From Flavitalea plasmicola (GTDB lineage: Bacteria > Bacteroidota > Bacteroidia > Chitinophagales > Chitinophagaceae): a stretch of DNA of 64,000 nucleotides. The notes beneath the pieces are model-generated. The model worked only from the letters and a program-made list of their open reading frames with translations, did no database searches and had not been told where the DNA came from. Of this stretch, positions 1-7,984 are shown one piece after another (position 1 is the first letter of the stretch; every line of letters starts with the position of its first letter). The stretch lies in assembly GCF_030546645.1 (NCBI RefSeq), contig NZ_JAUOTO010000008.1, positions 248,001 through 312,000 on the forward strand, given 5' to 3'. A program made the translations under genes and the position numbers.

Positions 1-1
1 C

Positions 2-331
2 GAATGGAAGGACAGACGATTGGAGATCGGCCATACCTGGTATATTCCCGCAGTATGGGGTAAGGTCTATAATAAAGAATGTAAGCTGCTCCTCCTGCAA
101 TATGCCTTCGAACACCTGGGTTTTTTCCGGGTCGAATTCCGGGTAGCTCACCAGAATATACGTTCCCAACGGGCAGTAGAGAAGATCGGGGGCCTGAAGG
201 AAGGTGTGCTGCGGAAATTTGCCATCCGCAATGACGGGTCCCGGCGCGATACCGTTGTCTTCAGCATCATCGATGACGAATGGCCCGAAAAAAAGAAGAG
301 GTTGCAGGAAATGGTGCAGGCGGCGCTATAA
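2..331 (+). CDS. GNAT family N-acetyltransferase (5' end cut by window edge)
   Basis: The frame is open to the left edge of the window, so the N-terminus is missing; the first visible residues read EWKDRRLEIGHTWYIP. The segment LEIGHTW and the later stretch FRVAHQNIRSQRAVEKIG match the second half of RimJ/RimL-type GNAT acetyltransferases, where conserved N-x-RS-x-RA-x-EK-x-G residues sit at the acetyl-CoA and substrate side. It presumably transfers an acetyl group from acetyl-CoA to an amine; the substrate cannot be told. It ends tail to tail with the next acetyltransferase on the minus strand, overlapping by 6 bp. A TTG at 20 could be read as a start, but the homologous sequence upstream of it argues against that. 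Confidence 0.85.
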   Translation, partial: EWKDRRLEIGHTWYIPAVWGKVYNKECKLLLLQYAFEHLGFFRVEFRVAHQNIRSQRAVEKIGGLKEGVLRKFAIRNDGSRRDTVVFSIIDDEWPEKKKRLQEMVQAAL

Positions 332-847
332 AGGCTTTCTCATCCACCAGTCCGTCTGCGTATCGCTGCCAAGGATAAAAGGATGATCGCCGAATTTTTC
401 AAATCCCCATTTGGTATAGAAGGCAATGGCCCGGTGGTTATGTTCCCATACCCCCAGCCATAACCATTTTTTCCCTTTTCCCCTGCCCAGATCTACCGCG
501 GATTGCATAAGGGCGCTGCCCACTCCCTTCCCGATCGCCGATTGCTCAGCATAAAGACGTACGAGCTCAATGGCCGGCCCCTGCCCCATTTCCGGCGGCG
601 CCTCATGCTCCAGCAATCGCGCATATCCCACAGGGTTAGTACCCAGGTAAGCCAGCAGGAAAATATTGCCGGGTCTTCCGACTTCGGCCATGAGGGATTC
701 CCTGGTAAACTGGGTCTCCATATATTGCGCGATATCCTCGGGTGTATTCTGCGCCGCAAAACTGTCATAAAAAGTTCGCCTGCTCATGTCGGCAATGACT
801 GCTGCGTCTTCGACTGTAGCCTGTCTTATCTGTATGGTTGATTCCAT
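326..847 (-). CDS. GNAT family N-acetyltransferase
   Basis: This is a complete 173-residue single-domain GNAT protein. Near residue 100 it has the acetyl-CoA pyrophosphate-binding motif A (SAIGKGVGSALM, fitting Q/R-x-x-G-x-G/A). It is followed by the usual C-terminal pattern NHRAIAFYTKWGFEKFG, in which the alanine, tyrosine and GF residues are typical. It is expected to be a soluble cytoplasmic enzyme acetylating a small molecule or protein amine; the substrate is unknown. It is the last gene of a minus-strand run that also holds a two-component system and an SPFH protein, but the 26-bp gap to the SPFH gene does not prove cotranscription. Confidence 0.9.
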   Translation of the reverse strand: MESTIQIRQATVEDAAVIADMSRRTFYDSFAAQNTPEDIAQYMETQFTRESLMAEVGRPGNIFLLAYLGTNPVGYARLLEHEAPPEMGQGPAIELVRLYAEQSAIGKGVGSALMQSAVDLGRGKGKKWLWLGVWEHNHRAIAFYTKWGFEKFGDHPFILGSDTQTDWWMRKPL

Positions 848-873
848 GGTTATGCAATCTAAGAAAAAAATCC

Positions 874-1782
874 CTACTGTCCTTTCGTATCCAGTATCAC
901 CGGAGCGCTGCCCTTGCCCATCACGATGATCTTTGTATTGGGGGATTTGGCGATCTCCAGCTGCGCCTTGATGCTCTCATACTGCAGCTGCCGGTCGGTC
1001 AGGCTTTCACTAATGATTTTCTGGTAATCTGCGATGCCCTGGGCCTCCACTCTTTTCCTTTCAGCCTCCTGTCTTTCTTTCTGCAATACGAATTGCATCT
1101 TCTGGGCATCCTGCTCGGCTGTGATCTTTTGCTCGATGCTCGTCTTGACGGCCTGAGGAAGCGTAATGTTGCGAATAAGTATCTGTTCCAGCAACAACCC
1201 CCTGCGGTGGAAATCGTCTTCAATACTCTTGTTGATCCGCGTCTGAAACTCATCTCTTTTGGTCGAATAAAGGGAGACGGCATCATAGTACACGGCGTTG
1301 TCCCGGATCTTGGTACGGGCGAGTGGCCTGACGATCTTATCTGTATAATCGGTCCCCGTCTGCCGGAGGATCTCGGGAGCAGCCGAAGGGATCACTTTAT
1401 ACAATACTGTAAGGTCGATAACGACTTCCAGCCCATCCGCGCTCAGCACCCGGATGGCATCATCACCTTCTTTTGCGCCTTCGTTGTGAATGGCGCTCAT
1501 CGTATAGTTCTGGGTCTTGGTGTCCATATGCACGACATTCACCAGCGGATTGATGAAATGCAGACCACTGGGAAGAACGTTGTTCTGTACACTGCCGTAT
1601 AACACCTGGACACCGATCTCCCCGGCCCCTATCTGAACGATACAGGCAGCCAATACACCAATAAGAGCAATGCCAAGTCCCGCCAGGCGCAGGATACGGG
1701 CATAAGGAGATAAAGAAGAAGGACGGCGTAACGCGAGGGCTCCCACGAGGAAAAAGATAAGCCCCAAAATAAGGAGTGCCAT
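874..1782 (-). CDS. Prohibitin/SPFH-domain membrane protein
   Basis: The 302-residue protein starts with two hydrophobic segments (about residues 2-18 and 33-52). An SPFH/band-7 domain follows (about 50-230, with PSGLHFINPLVNVVHMDTKT and the RNITLPQAVKTSIEQKI segment typical of prohibitins). A charged, probably coiled helix follows (AEQDAQKMQFVLQKERQEAE). SPFH proteins form membrane-anchored ring or cage assemblies and often regulate membrane proteases, but no FtsH or NfeD partner lies next to it. It sits 70 bp downstream of a sensor kinase gene on the same strand, so a shared transcript is possible. Family assignment is firm; the cellular role is not visible. Confidence 0.9.
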   Translation of the reverse strand: MALLILGLIFFLVGALALRRPSSLSPYARILRLAGLGIALIGVLAACIVQIGAGEIGVQVLYGSVQNNVLPSGLHFINPLVNVVHMDTKTQNYTMSAIHNEGAKEGDDAIRVLSADGLEVVIDLTVLYKVIPSAAPEILRQTGTDYTDKIVRPLARTKIRDNAVYYDAVSLYSTKRDEFQTRINKSIEDDFHRRGLLLEQILIRNITLPQAVKTSIEQKITAEQDAQKMQFVLQKERQEAERKRVEAQGIADYQKIISESLTDRQLQYESIKAQLEIAKSPNTKIIVMGKGSAPVILDTKGQ

Positions 1783-1852
1783 AAAAAAGGGTTTGGAGTA
1801 GTAAAATTACAATGTCCGGTAACGGTAGGCCCGAAGGAGTGTCCAACGGTCC

Positions 1853-3121
1853 CTAACCGTGATATTCCGGCGTAAACCCGATGCGGATGGTATGCCATCC
1901 ATCCCCGTTGACGTATGACAAAGAGAAACCATAGTTGTCGCAGATCTGACGTACGATGGCCAGTCCTAATCCCGTGCCCTCGGATTGGGAGCTCTTCGTA
2001 AAGCGGTCGAAGATACTGGCAGGATCGAAGGGCAATGGAACGCCGGTATTGCTGATGCGCAGCTCATGCGGCCCCAGCTGAATGTTGATGGCGCCCTTTT
2101 CCTCATTATGCCGGATCGCATTGACGAGGAGGTTGCTCAGCAGGATATCGGACAAATAGGCATTCATTTGTACCAGGCAGGGCTGAAGGCCGACACGCAA
2201 TGTCAGATGTTTATCCTGTATAAGGTCTTCCAGCTGCACCAGCTTTTCACTTATGAGCGTGTCCAGCGCCACCGGCCCTGCCTGAACGAATTGATGGTTT
2301 TCTATTTTCGTTAGCAATAGCAGGGATTGGTTCAACTGGCGCATCCGGCTGACGGCGTCATACATTGCCTGCAGTTGCCGGAGATGTCTTTCTTCCAATC
2401 CCTGGTCCTGGATCATCAGGTCCAGCTTGGAATTTATAATTGCCAGCGGTGTCTGCATCTCGTGGGAAGCATTGTCCGCAAATTCCTTCAACATTTCGTA
2501 ATCTTTTCGGATCGTTCCCGTCATATGGTCCACCACGCGCTGCAGGTCCTGGAATTCCCTGATAGAGGTAGGCGCATGATGCAAAGGCTCCCTGTTGGTA
2601 AGGTTAAACTTTTTCAACGCTTCCAGGGTCTGATAAAAAGGCTGCCAAAGACGGCGTATCAGCAGGCGGTTTGCCAGGAAAAGGATCCCCAGCAGCAACA
2701 GGATCATCCCCGCCGTAACAAACATGATCCATTGCAGCATTTCCTCTGTTTCCACTTCCGACTTCCTGACAGACACGGTATACACCCGACCGCCCGCACT
2801 GACGGGGAAAAGCAGCTGACGAAATGGCCCGCGCTCATTATTGCGGTAGGGATCCCGCCGGGAAATATGCTGAAACTGGCGTTCGACTGCCTTGTCCGCC
2901 GGCTCAAACGCTATCTGCTGGTCGCGGTAATTGGCCGGTTCCGGCAGCTGGTCCTTCAGCCGCACATAATTCAGTATCTCCGCTTCCTCCACTTTCAGCG
3001 TATCGTCCAATTGATGAATGAGCACCGTACGGATGATGAAATAGTAGCTGACGCTGCCTAATGCCAGCGCCAGGATGCTGGCAAGAAAGTTAATGCGGCT
3101 GTAATGCGTGAATAGCTTCAC
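1853..3121 (-). CDS. Sensor histidine kinase (two-component system)
   Basis: This is a 422-residue membrane kinase. It has a transmembrane segment at about 12-36, a periplasmic region of about 90 residues, and a second transmembrane segment at about 129-152. The dimerisation/phosphoacceptor helix carries the H-box ADNASHEMQTPL, with His220 as the phosphorylated residue. The ATPase domain shows the N-box (LLSNLLVNAIRHNEE), a G1-like ISNTGVPLPFD and a G2 box GTGLGLAIV. It overlaps the upstream response regulator gene by 4 bp, so the two are translationally coupled partners. The periplasmic part does not match a sensor domain I recognise, so the stimulus is unknown. Confidence 0.95.
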   Translation of the reverse strand: MKLFTHYSRINFLASILALALGSVSYYFIIRTVLIHQLDDTLKVEEAEILNYVRLKDQLPEPANYRDQQIAFEPADKAVERQFQHISRRDPYRNNERGPFRQLLFPVSAGGRVYTVSVRKSEVETEEMLQWIMFVTAGMILLLLGILFLANRLLIRRLWQPFYQTLEALKKFNLTNREPLHHAPTSIREFQDLQRVVDHMTGTIRKDYEMLKEFADNASHEMQTPLAIINSKLDLMIQDQGLEERHLRQLQAMYDAVSRMRQLNQSLLLLTKIENHQFVQAGPVALDTLISEKLVQLEDLIQDKHLTLRVGLQPCLVQMNAYLSDILLSNLLVNAIRHNEEKGAINIQLGPHELRISNTGVPLPFDPASIFDRFTKSSQSEGTGLGLAIVRQICDNYGFSLSYVNGDGWHTIRIGFTPEYHG

Positions 3122-3795
3122 GGAACCTGCAGTTTATATCCCATACCATACACGGATTGAATATAATCCCCGGCGCCCGCTTCCACCAGCTTGCGGCGCA
3201 GGTTCTTGATGTGCGTATATATGAAATCGTAATTATCCATTGCCCCTGTATCATCGCCCCACAGATGTTCGGCAATGGCGTTCTTGGAAACCACCCTGCC
3301 CTTGTTATAGGCAAAATACAACAGTAGCTGGTACTCCTTCCGGGTTAGGTCCAGCGGTCGGCTATCCACCATGACCGCCCGGGCCTGGATATCGATCAGT
3401 ATGTCCGCCAGCCGTATGAAATTGCTCCCTGCCGAATGCCTCCGCCGGATAATGGCAGCCACGCGGGCCCCCAGCTCCGACAGGTGAAAAGGTTTGGGCA
3501 GATAGTCGTCGGCCCCCAACTTAAGCCCTGACACCTTATCTTCCAATGAGTTACGAGCAGAGATGATCAATACGCCATCTCCCTTATGATTGGATTTCAA
3601 CTCTTTGAGCAATTCCAGGCCATTCCCATCCTGGAGATTGATATCCAATAAAATACAATCGTAATCATATTGCTCTATCTTTGCGAGTGCGCCCATATAG
3701 GTCTCGGCCTGGTCGCAGACGAAACTTTCCTGTTCCAGATAACTGCTGATGCTGTCGGACAAGGCCTTTTCGTCTTCCACAATCAAAAGCTTCAT
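3118..3795 (-). CDS. OmpR/PhoB-family response regulator
   Basis: The 225-residue protein has a receiver domain (acidic pair near E7-D8, phosphoacceptor Asp51 in CILLDINLQDGNG, conserved Lys in DDYLPKPF). A winged-helix DNA-binding domain of the Trans_reg_C type follows (RPLDLTRKEYQLLLYF, then FIYTHIKNLRRKLVEAG). It is the cognate regulator of the kinase immediately downstream, whose start codon overlaps its stop. It is transcribed away from the yceD-rpmF-plsX cluster, with about 110 bp between. Target genes are unknown; the SPFH and acetyltransferase genes downstream are possible but unproven members of its operon. Confidence 0.96.
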   Translation of the reverse strand: MKLLIVEDEKALSDSISSYLEQESFVCDQAETYMGALAKIEQYDYDCILLDINLQDGNGLELLKELKSNHKGDGVLIISARNSLEDKVSGLKLGADDYLPKPFHLSELGARVAAIIRRRHSAGSNFIRLADILIDIQARAVMVDSRPLDLTRKEYQLLLYFAYNKGRVVSKNAIAEHLWGDDTGAMDNYDFIYTHIKNLRRKLVEAGAGDYIQSVYGMGYKLQVP

Positions 3796-3879
3796 ATCAG
3801 CAAGTTAAGATTTTCCACAGTAAGGGCCGGAATGTGCAAATTATTCGAAGGCTGACCCTCGTTTTTCATTATTTATCAT

Positions 3880-3887
3880 TACCTTTG
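3880..3887 (+). promoter_or_regulatory. Bacteroidota -7 box upstream of the yceD gene
   Basis: TACCTTTG is an exact match to the TAnnTTTG consensus of the Bacteroidota primary sigma factor, 21 bp ahead of the start codon at 3909. A T-rich stretch (GTTTTTC at about 3861) sits where the -33 element would be. It probably drives the yceD-rpmF-plsX run. Confidence 0.55.
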
Positions 3888-3908
3888 CAAGCTCTTTAAA
3901 AAGCACTC

Positions 3909-4454
3909 ATGAGCAGCCGCCGGGAATTTGAAATAGCGTTTGTGGGCCTTAAGGCTGGTATGCATGAGTTTAACTATCGGATTACCGATAAGTTCTTTGA
4001 GGCTTATCAGCAGCAGGACTTCCGTAATTGCGACGCCAATGTGAATCTGTACCTCGACAAGAAGAACAGTTTCATGCTCCTGAAGTTCGAGATAGGGGGC
4101 CGGGTCGAAATTGCCTGTGACCGTTGTGGCAACATGCGCCCGCTGGATCTCTGGGACGAGTTCAACATACTGGTCAAGCTGGTGGAAGACCCGGAGATCA
4201 TGAATCAGCAGGAGGAAGACCCGGATGTATATTATATATCCAAAGGAGAAAGCCACCTGCATGTATCCGATTGGATCTATGAATTCATCAACCTTAGTAT
4301 TCCCATGCAGCGCATGTGCAATGAGAAGGAAATAGGCGGCCCCTATTGTAATAAGGAAGTGTTGGAAATGCTGAAAAAGCTGGATAGCGAAAAAAACCAG
4401 GCCTCCAACCCCCTGTGGAAAGGGTTGGAAAAGTTCAGGAATTTAGATAAGTAA
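3909..4454 (+). CDS. YceD/DUF177 family protein, 23S rRNA accumulation protein-like
   Basis: The 181-residue protein belongs to the DUF177 (YceD) family. It has the cysteine pair CDRCG near residue 76 and further cysteines (MQRMCNEKEIGGPYC) near the C-terminal third, which may bind a metal. YceD proteins are linked to 23S rRNA accumulation and are almost always encoded directly before rpmF, as here (30 bp gap). The conserved order yceD-rpmF-plsX supports the call more strongly than the sequence alone. The molecular function of the family in Bacteroidota is not established. Confidence 0.88.
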   Translation: MSSRREFEIAFVGLKAGMHEFNYRITDKFFEAYQQQDFRNCDANVNLYLDKKNSFMLLKFEIGGRVEIACDRCGNMRPLDLWDEFNILVKLVEDPEIMNQQEEDPDVYYISKGESHLHVSDWIYEFINLSIPMQRMCNEKEIGGPYCNKEVLEMLKKLDSEKNQASNPLWKGLEKFRNLDK

Positions 4455-4484
4455 TTAGTTAAGTGTACATAAATTTGATTTGAT

Positions 4485-4676
4485 ATGCCAAATCCGAAAC
4501 GGAGACATTCCCAGCAGCGGAGTGCAAAAAGAAGGACACACTACAAGGCTGAGAAAGTAACCTTGAGCAAGGACAGCACCACCGGAGAGACCCATGTACG
4601 CCATCGCGCACACGTAAGTGAGGGAAAGTTGTACTACAAAGGAAAAGTAGTAGCTGAGAACTCACCGGTCAAGTAG
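4485..4676 (+). CDS. rpmF: 50S ribosomal protein L32
   Basis: The 63-residue basic protein begins MPNPKRRHSQQRSAKRRTH, the signature N-terminus of L32, and lies between yceD and plsX as in most bacteria. The second half contains no cysteines: where many L32 proteins carry two CxxC zinc pairs, this one has THVRHRAHVSEGKLYYKGK. It is therefore the cysteine-free form, expected to fold without zinc. plsX starts 5 bp after its stop codon, which implies one transcript. Confidence 0.97.
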   Translation: MPNPKRRHSQQRSAKRRTHYKAEKVTLSKDSTTGETHVRHRAHVSEGKLYYKGKVVAENSPVK

Positions 4677-4681
4677 ACAGC

Positions 4682-5623
4682 ATGAATATTGGCTTAGACA
4701 TGATGGGAGGGGACTTCTCACCGCTGGAAGCAGTCCGGGGTGTACAACAGTACCTGAAAACTGCTCCGGCCCCCGTCAAGCTGTACCTCGTGGGAGATGA
4801 GAACCAGATCAATCCCCTGCTGGAGGAGTATGCCATTCCCGCTACGTCGGTGAAAGTGATCCATGCTCCACAGGTGATCGAAATGAACGAGCATCCCACG
4901 AAGGCCCTGAAGGAAAAACAGCAATCCTCCATTGCCGTTGGCTTCCACCTGCTGGCCTCCGGCAAGATGGACGCCTTCATCAGTGCCGGCAACACCGGCG
5001 CTATGCTGGTAGGCGCACTCTACAGCCTAAAGCCCATCGAAGGTATCCAGCGCCCCACGATTTCCACCATCTTACCCAAGACGAATGGCGGCACGGGCGT
5101 CCTGCTGGACGTAGGACTGAATGCCGACTGTAAGCCAGAGAACCTTAACCAGTTCGCGGTATTGGGCTCCCTGTATGCCAGGCACATCTTAGGCATCGAA
5201 CAGCCGCGGGTAGGCCTCCTCAACATCGGCGAGGAAGAAGGTAAGGGAAATATCCTTGCACAAGCCGCCTATCCCTTGCTGAAAGAAAATAGCCAGATCC
5301 ATTTCATTGGGAACATCGAAGGACGCGACCTGTTGCTGGACAAGGCGGATGTAATGGTCTGTGAAGGCTTTACGGGCAACGTGATCCTCAAGATGGCCGA
5401 GTCCCTCTTCGGCATCAGCCTCGAAAAACATATCCGGAGCGAATACTTCGACCGGTTTGACTTCGAGCTGTATGGTGGCACTCCCCTCCTGGGCGTAACA
5501 AAGCCAGTGATCATCGGCCATGGCATATCCCGCAGCAAAGCCTTTCTGAATATGATCGTACTGGCGCAAAAAATGATCGCGACCGATCTGCTGGGGAAAA
5601 TGAAGGAGAGCTTTCTTTCCTGA
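4682..5623 (+). CDS. plsX: Phosphate acyltransferase PlsX
   Basis: This is a complete 313-residue PlsX. It starts with NIGLDMMGGDFSP and contains the family blocks SAGNTGAMLVGAL, DVGLNADCKPENL, GEEEGKGN and DVMVCEGFTGNVILK. It makes acyl-phosphate from acyl-ACP, the first step of the PlsX-PlsY route of phospholipid synthesis. The matching acyltransferase gene plsY is also in this window (59012-59695). fabH, often next to plsX elsewhere, is absent; a CPBP-family membrane protein gene follows after 13 bp. Confidence 0.97.
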   Translation: MNIGLDMMGGDFSPLEAVRGVQQYLKTAPAPVKLYLVGDENQINPLLEEYAIPATSVKVIHAPQVIEMNEHPTKALKEKQQSSIAVGFHLLASGKMDAFISAGNTGAMLVGALYSLKPIEGIQRPTISTILPKTNGGTGVLLDVGLNADCKPENLNQFAVLGSLYARHILGIEQPRVGLLNIGEEEGKGNILAQAAYPLLKENSQIHFIGNIEGRDLLLDKADVMVCEGFTGNVILKMAESLFGISLEKHIRSEYFDRFDFELYGGTPLLGVTKPVIIGHGISRSKAFLNMIVLAQKMIATDLLGKMKESFLS

Positions 5624-5636
5624 CGGAGGGTAAAGC

Positions 5637-6578
5637 ATGAAAGACTTCATCACCTACCTCAAAAATTATCTCCGTCAACTTTCCCTCCAAAGCGTACTCT
5701 TTACCGTTTTTTTCACAGGTGCGCTGGTCGCCTGTAATTATACTTTCGGCATCGAAAGACGGATCAGGGACCTTAAGCCCTGGTATCTTTCCCTCTCCAG
5801 CTTTTTCTTCTTTTATAGTTTTGTCTTCTATTTCACCTGGGGACTGGTGGGCCCTCCGCGCATGGCAACACGTACATCCCGGAGAAATTTTCTGCTCATC
5901 CTGCTGGCAGCCCCGCTGTACTTTTCCTTAAAGATGATCCATTGGGACCTGTCGCCTTTCCTGCCTGCATGGCGGTACCCATGGGACAAATATGCGCTCA
6001 TCATACTACAGCTGCCCGCCAAACTGCTGCTGCTCTGCATGCTGCTGGGGTACTGCCGCAAAATCCTGAAACGGGATGATACTTCCATCACCGCTCAATT
6101 CGGCGTGACCATTGAGAACTTTAGGGCAGGCCCTTATTTCCTTCTCCTGGCATGCCTGCTCCCCCTCATAGCCCTTGCTTCTACCCGGCCGGACTTTCTT
6201 CATACCTATCCTAAAGTAAAAAACATCGCTTTCATCAATGCATATACCCCTTCTCCCCTGCCCTGGCAGCTGCTGTATGAGATATCCTACGGCCTGGACT
6301 TCTTTTCCATCGAACTTTTCTTCAGGGGACTGCTGGTAATAGGACTATCCCGCTATGCAGGAGAGAAAGCCATCCTTCCCATGGCCGTCTTCTATTGCAC
6401 GATCCATTTCGGCAAGCCGCTGGGAGAATGCATTTCCTCCTTTTTCGGAGGCATGATCCTGGGCGTGATCGCCATGCGTACACGGACCATCGTCGGCGGC
6501 CTCATCGTACACCTGGGCCTGGCCTGGCTCATGGAGATGGGCGGATGGCTGGGAATAGAAGTACTGGGCGGGATCTGA
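5637..6578 (+). CDS. CPBP/CAAX-protease-like membrane protein, divergent active site
   Basis: The 313-residue protein has about eight hydrophobic segments. Its C-terminal part resembles the CPBP (Abi/Rce1-like) intramembrane protease family: SIELFFRG near 224-231, FYCTIHFGKPLGE, and HLGLAWLMEMG. In the canonical EExxxR motif the first Glu is replaced by Ile225 (Glu226 and Arg230 remain), and the third motif lacks the Asn/Asp after the histidine. It may therefore be an inactive or altered member. It is 13 bp downstream of plsX and probably cotranscribed. The substrate is unknown. Confidence 0.75.
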   Translation: MKDFITYLKNYLRQLSLQSVLFTVFFTGALVACNYTFGIERRIRDLKPWYLSLSSFFFFYSFVFYFTWGLVGPPRMATRTSRRNFLLILLAAPLYFSLKMIHWDLSPFLPAWRYPWDKYALIILQLPAKLLLLCMLLGYCRKILKRDDTSITAQFGVTIENFRAGPYFLLLACLLPLIALASTRPDFLHTYPKVKNIAFINAYTPSPLPWQLLYEISYGLDFFSIELFFRGLLVIGLSRYAGEKAILPMAVFYCTIHFGKPLGECISSFFGGMILGVIAMRTRTIVGGLIVHLGLAWLMEMGGWLGIEVLGGI

Positions 6579-6584
6579 AAAAAA

Positions 6585-6948
6585 GCTACCAACCTGTAAG
6601 CCGGATCCTGTTCCCCGCCGGAGGCGGGGTGGTCATCATTTATCTGGCCCCTGCATTACTGCAGGGATCTTGCTGCCTACCCTCCGGCATCGGACGGGCC
6701 GCCCTCAATCGCCGGTATACGTGGCATTTCAGCATGCAAGGTTTACCCGCCCCGGCAATTACTTGCCGGCGCCGTGGGCTCTTACCCCACATTTTCACCC
6801 TCATCCGCCGTAGCGGACAGTTATTTTCTGTGGCACTCTCTATTGGCGCTTGCGCGCCACCCGGCCGTTAGCCGGTGCATTGCCCTGTGCTGTCCGGACT
6901 TTCCTCCCCCTTTATGTGAACAAAGAGCGCGATGACCCGGTTGGTAGC
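6585..6948 (-). ncRNA. rnpB: RNase P RNA (bacterial type A)
   Basis: On the minus strand the sequence begins GCTACCAACCGGGTCATCGC and continues with GGAGGAAAGTCCGGACAGCA, the nearly invariant 5' core of bacterial RNase P RNA. It ends with GGCTTACAGGTTGGTAGC, the 3' strand of the P1/P4 region; the first and last bases pair to form P1. The length of about 364 nt fits the family. A perfect -7 box (6953-6960) lies just upstream and a T-run follows the 3' end. It processes tRNA 5' ends together with RnpA, which is not in this window. Confidence 0.96.
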
Positions 6949-6952
6949 CCTA

Positions 6953-6960
6953 CAAAGATA
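6953..6960 (-). promoter_or_regulatory. -7 promoter box of rnpB
   Basis: Read on the minus strand this is TATCTTTG, an exact TAnnTTTG match ending about 5 bases before the RNase P RNA 5' end. It lies only 13 bp in front of the apbE start codon on the other strand, so the rnpB promoter and the apbE start region overlap. Confidence 0.7.
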
Positions 6961-6972
6961 TATCTTTAATGA

Positions 6973-7968
6973 ATGATACGCCTATTAGTCATCTGCCTGT
7001 TATCCGCCCAGATCTTACAGGCACAGAAAAAGTATGTGTTCCAACGGCCGGAGATGGGCTCTCCTTTTACCATCACGCTCTACAGTACTGACTCTGCGTC
7101 GGCAGCAGCTGCTGCGGAAGCGGCTTTCCATAAAGCCGAAGAGCTGAATGCCCTTCTCAGCGACTATATCGACAGCAGCGAGATCAATCGCCTGAGCGCC
7201 GCCAGTGGCCAGCATCGATGGATACCCGTCTCTCCTGCCCTTTTCGATATCCTCCAGCGCTCGATGCGGGCAGCCCGGCTCAGCGGAGGCAGCTATGATA
7301 TCACCATCGGGCCCGTTGTGCGTCTATGGCGCCAGGCCCGTAAGACACACCAGTTTCCGGATTCTGCGACGCTCAGGGAAGCACTGGCAAGAACAGGCTA
7401 CCAGTATCTCCGCCTGGATACCGTCACCCGGTCCGTATGGCTGGAGAAAAAAGGAATGCAGCTGGATGTAGGCGGGCTGGGAAAAGGATTCGTGGCGCAG
7501 GCAGCGATGGACCTTTTGGAACAACAGGGTTTCCCCATTGCAATGGTCAATGCAGGAGGTAAGATCGTCGTGGGGCAGACACTCCCCGGAAAAGCAGGCT
7601 GGCTCATCGGCATCAATGCGCCCGGAGAAAAAGAGACCCTCCTGCCCTCATTCCTGCTGCTGAAGAATATGGCAGTGGCGACCTCCGGCGATATCTATCA
7701 ATACGTCGAGCTGAACGGTAAACGCTATTCGCACATCGTCGACCCTGCGACAGGCATCGGTCTCACCCGGCGGCGGAACGTTACAGCGCTCGCCGGGGAT
7801 GGCACCACCGCCGACTGGCTGGCTACCGCCTGCAGCGTCCTCCCCTGGAGAAAGTCCCTCCGCCTGATCCGGATGCTCCCCGGGACCGCCCTGCTGGTCA
7901 CAGAAATGAAAAATGGCAAAATATCCAGTAAATCCTCGCCAGGTTTTAGAAATTATCTACAGAAATAG
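6973..7968 (+). CDS. apbE: FAD:protein FMN transferase (ApbE family)
   Basis: The 331-residue protein has an N-terminal signal sequence (IRLLVICLLSAQILQAQ) followed by an ApbE domain. Seen motifs are the GSPFTITLY start, DVGGLGKGFVAQAAMDLL, NAGGKIVVG and YSHIVDPATG, the FAD- and metal-binding blocks. ApbE transfers FMN from FAD to a Thr in target flavoproteins such as NqrB/NqrC or RnfG outside the inner membrane. No such target gene is nearby. A formylglycine-enzyme-like gene follows after 16 bp. The TATCTTTA box lies only a few bases before the start, so the mRNA may be nearly leaderless. Confidence 0.93.
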   Translation: MIRLLVICLLSAQILQAQKKYVFQRPEMGSPFTITLYSTDSASAAAAAEAAFHKAEELNALLSDYIDSSEINRLSAASGQHRWIPVSPALFDILQRSMRAARLSGGSYDITIGPVVRLWRQARKTHQFPDSATLREALARTGYQYLRLDTVTRSVWLEKKGMQLDVGGLGKGFVAQAAMDLLEQQGFPIAMVNAGGKIVVGQTLPGKAGWLIGINAPGEKETLLPSFLLLKNMAVATSGDIYQYVELNGKRYSHIVDPATGIGLTRRRNVTALAGDGTTADWLATACSVLPWRKSLRLIRMLPGTALLVTEMKNGKISSKSSPGFRNYLQK

Positions 7969-7984
7969 TATGTAAATTGAGGGC

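Noticed and set aside
6395..6871. Plus-strand open frame over the end of the CPBP gene and RNase P RNA
   Set aside because: It runs through the conserved core of rnpB, which explains the sequence better.
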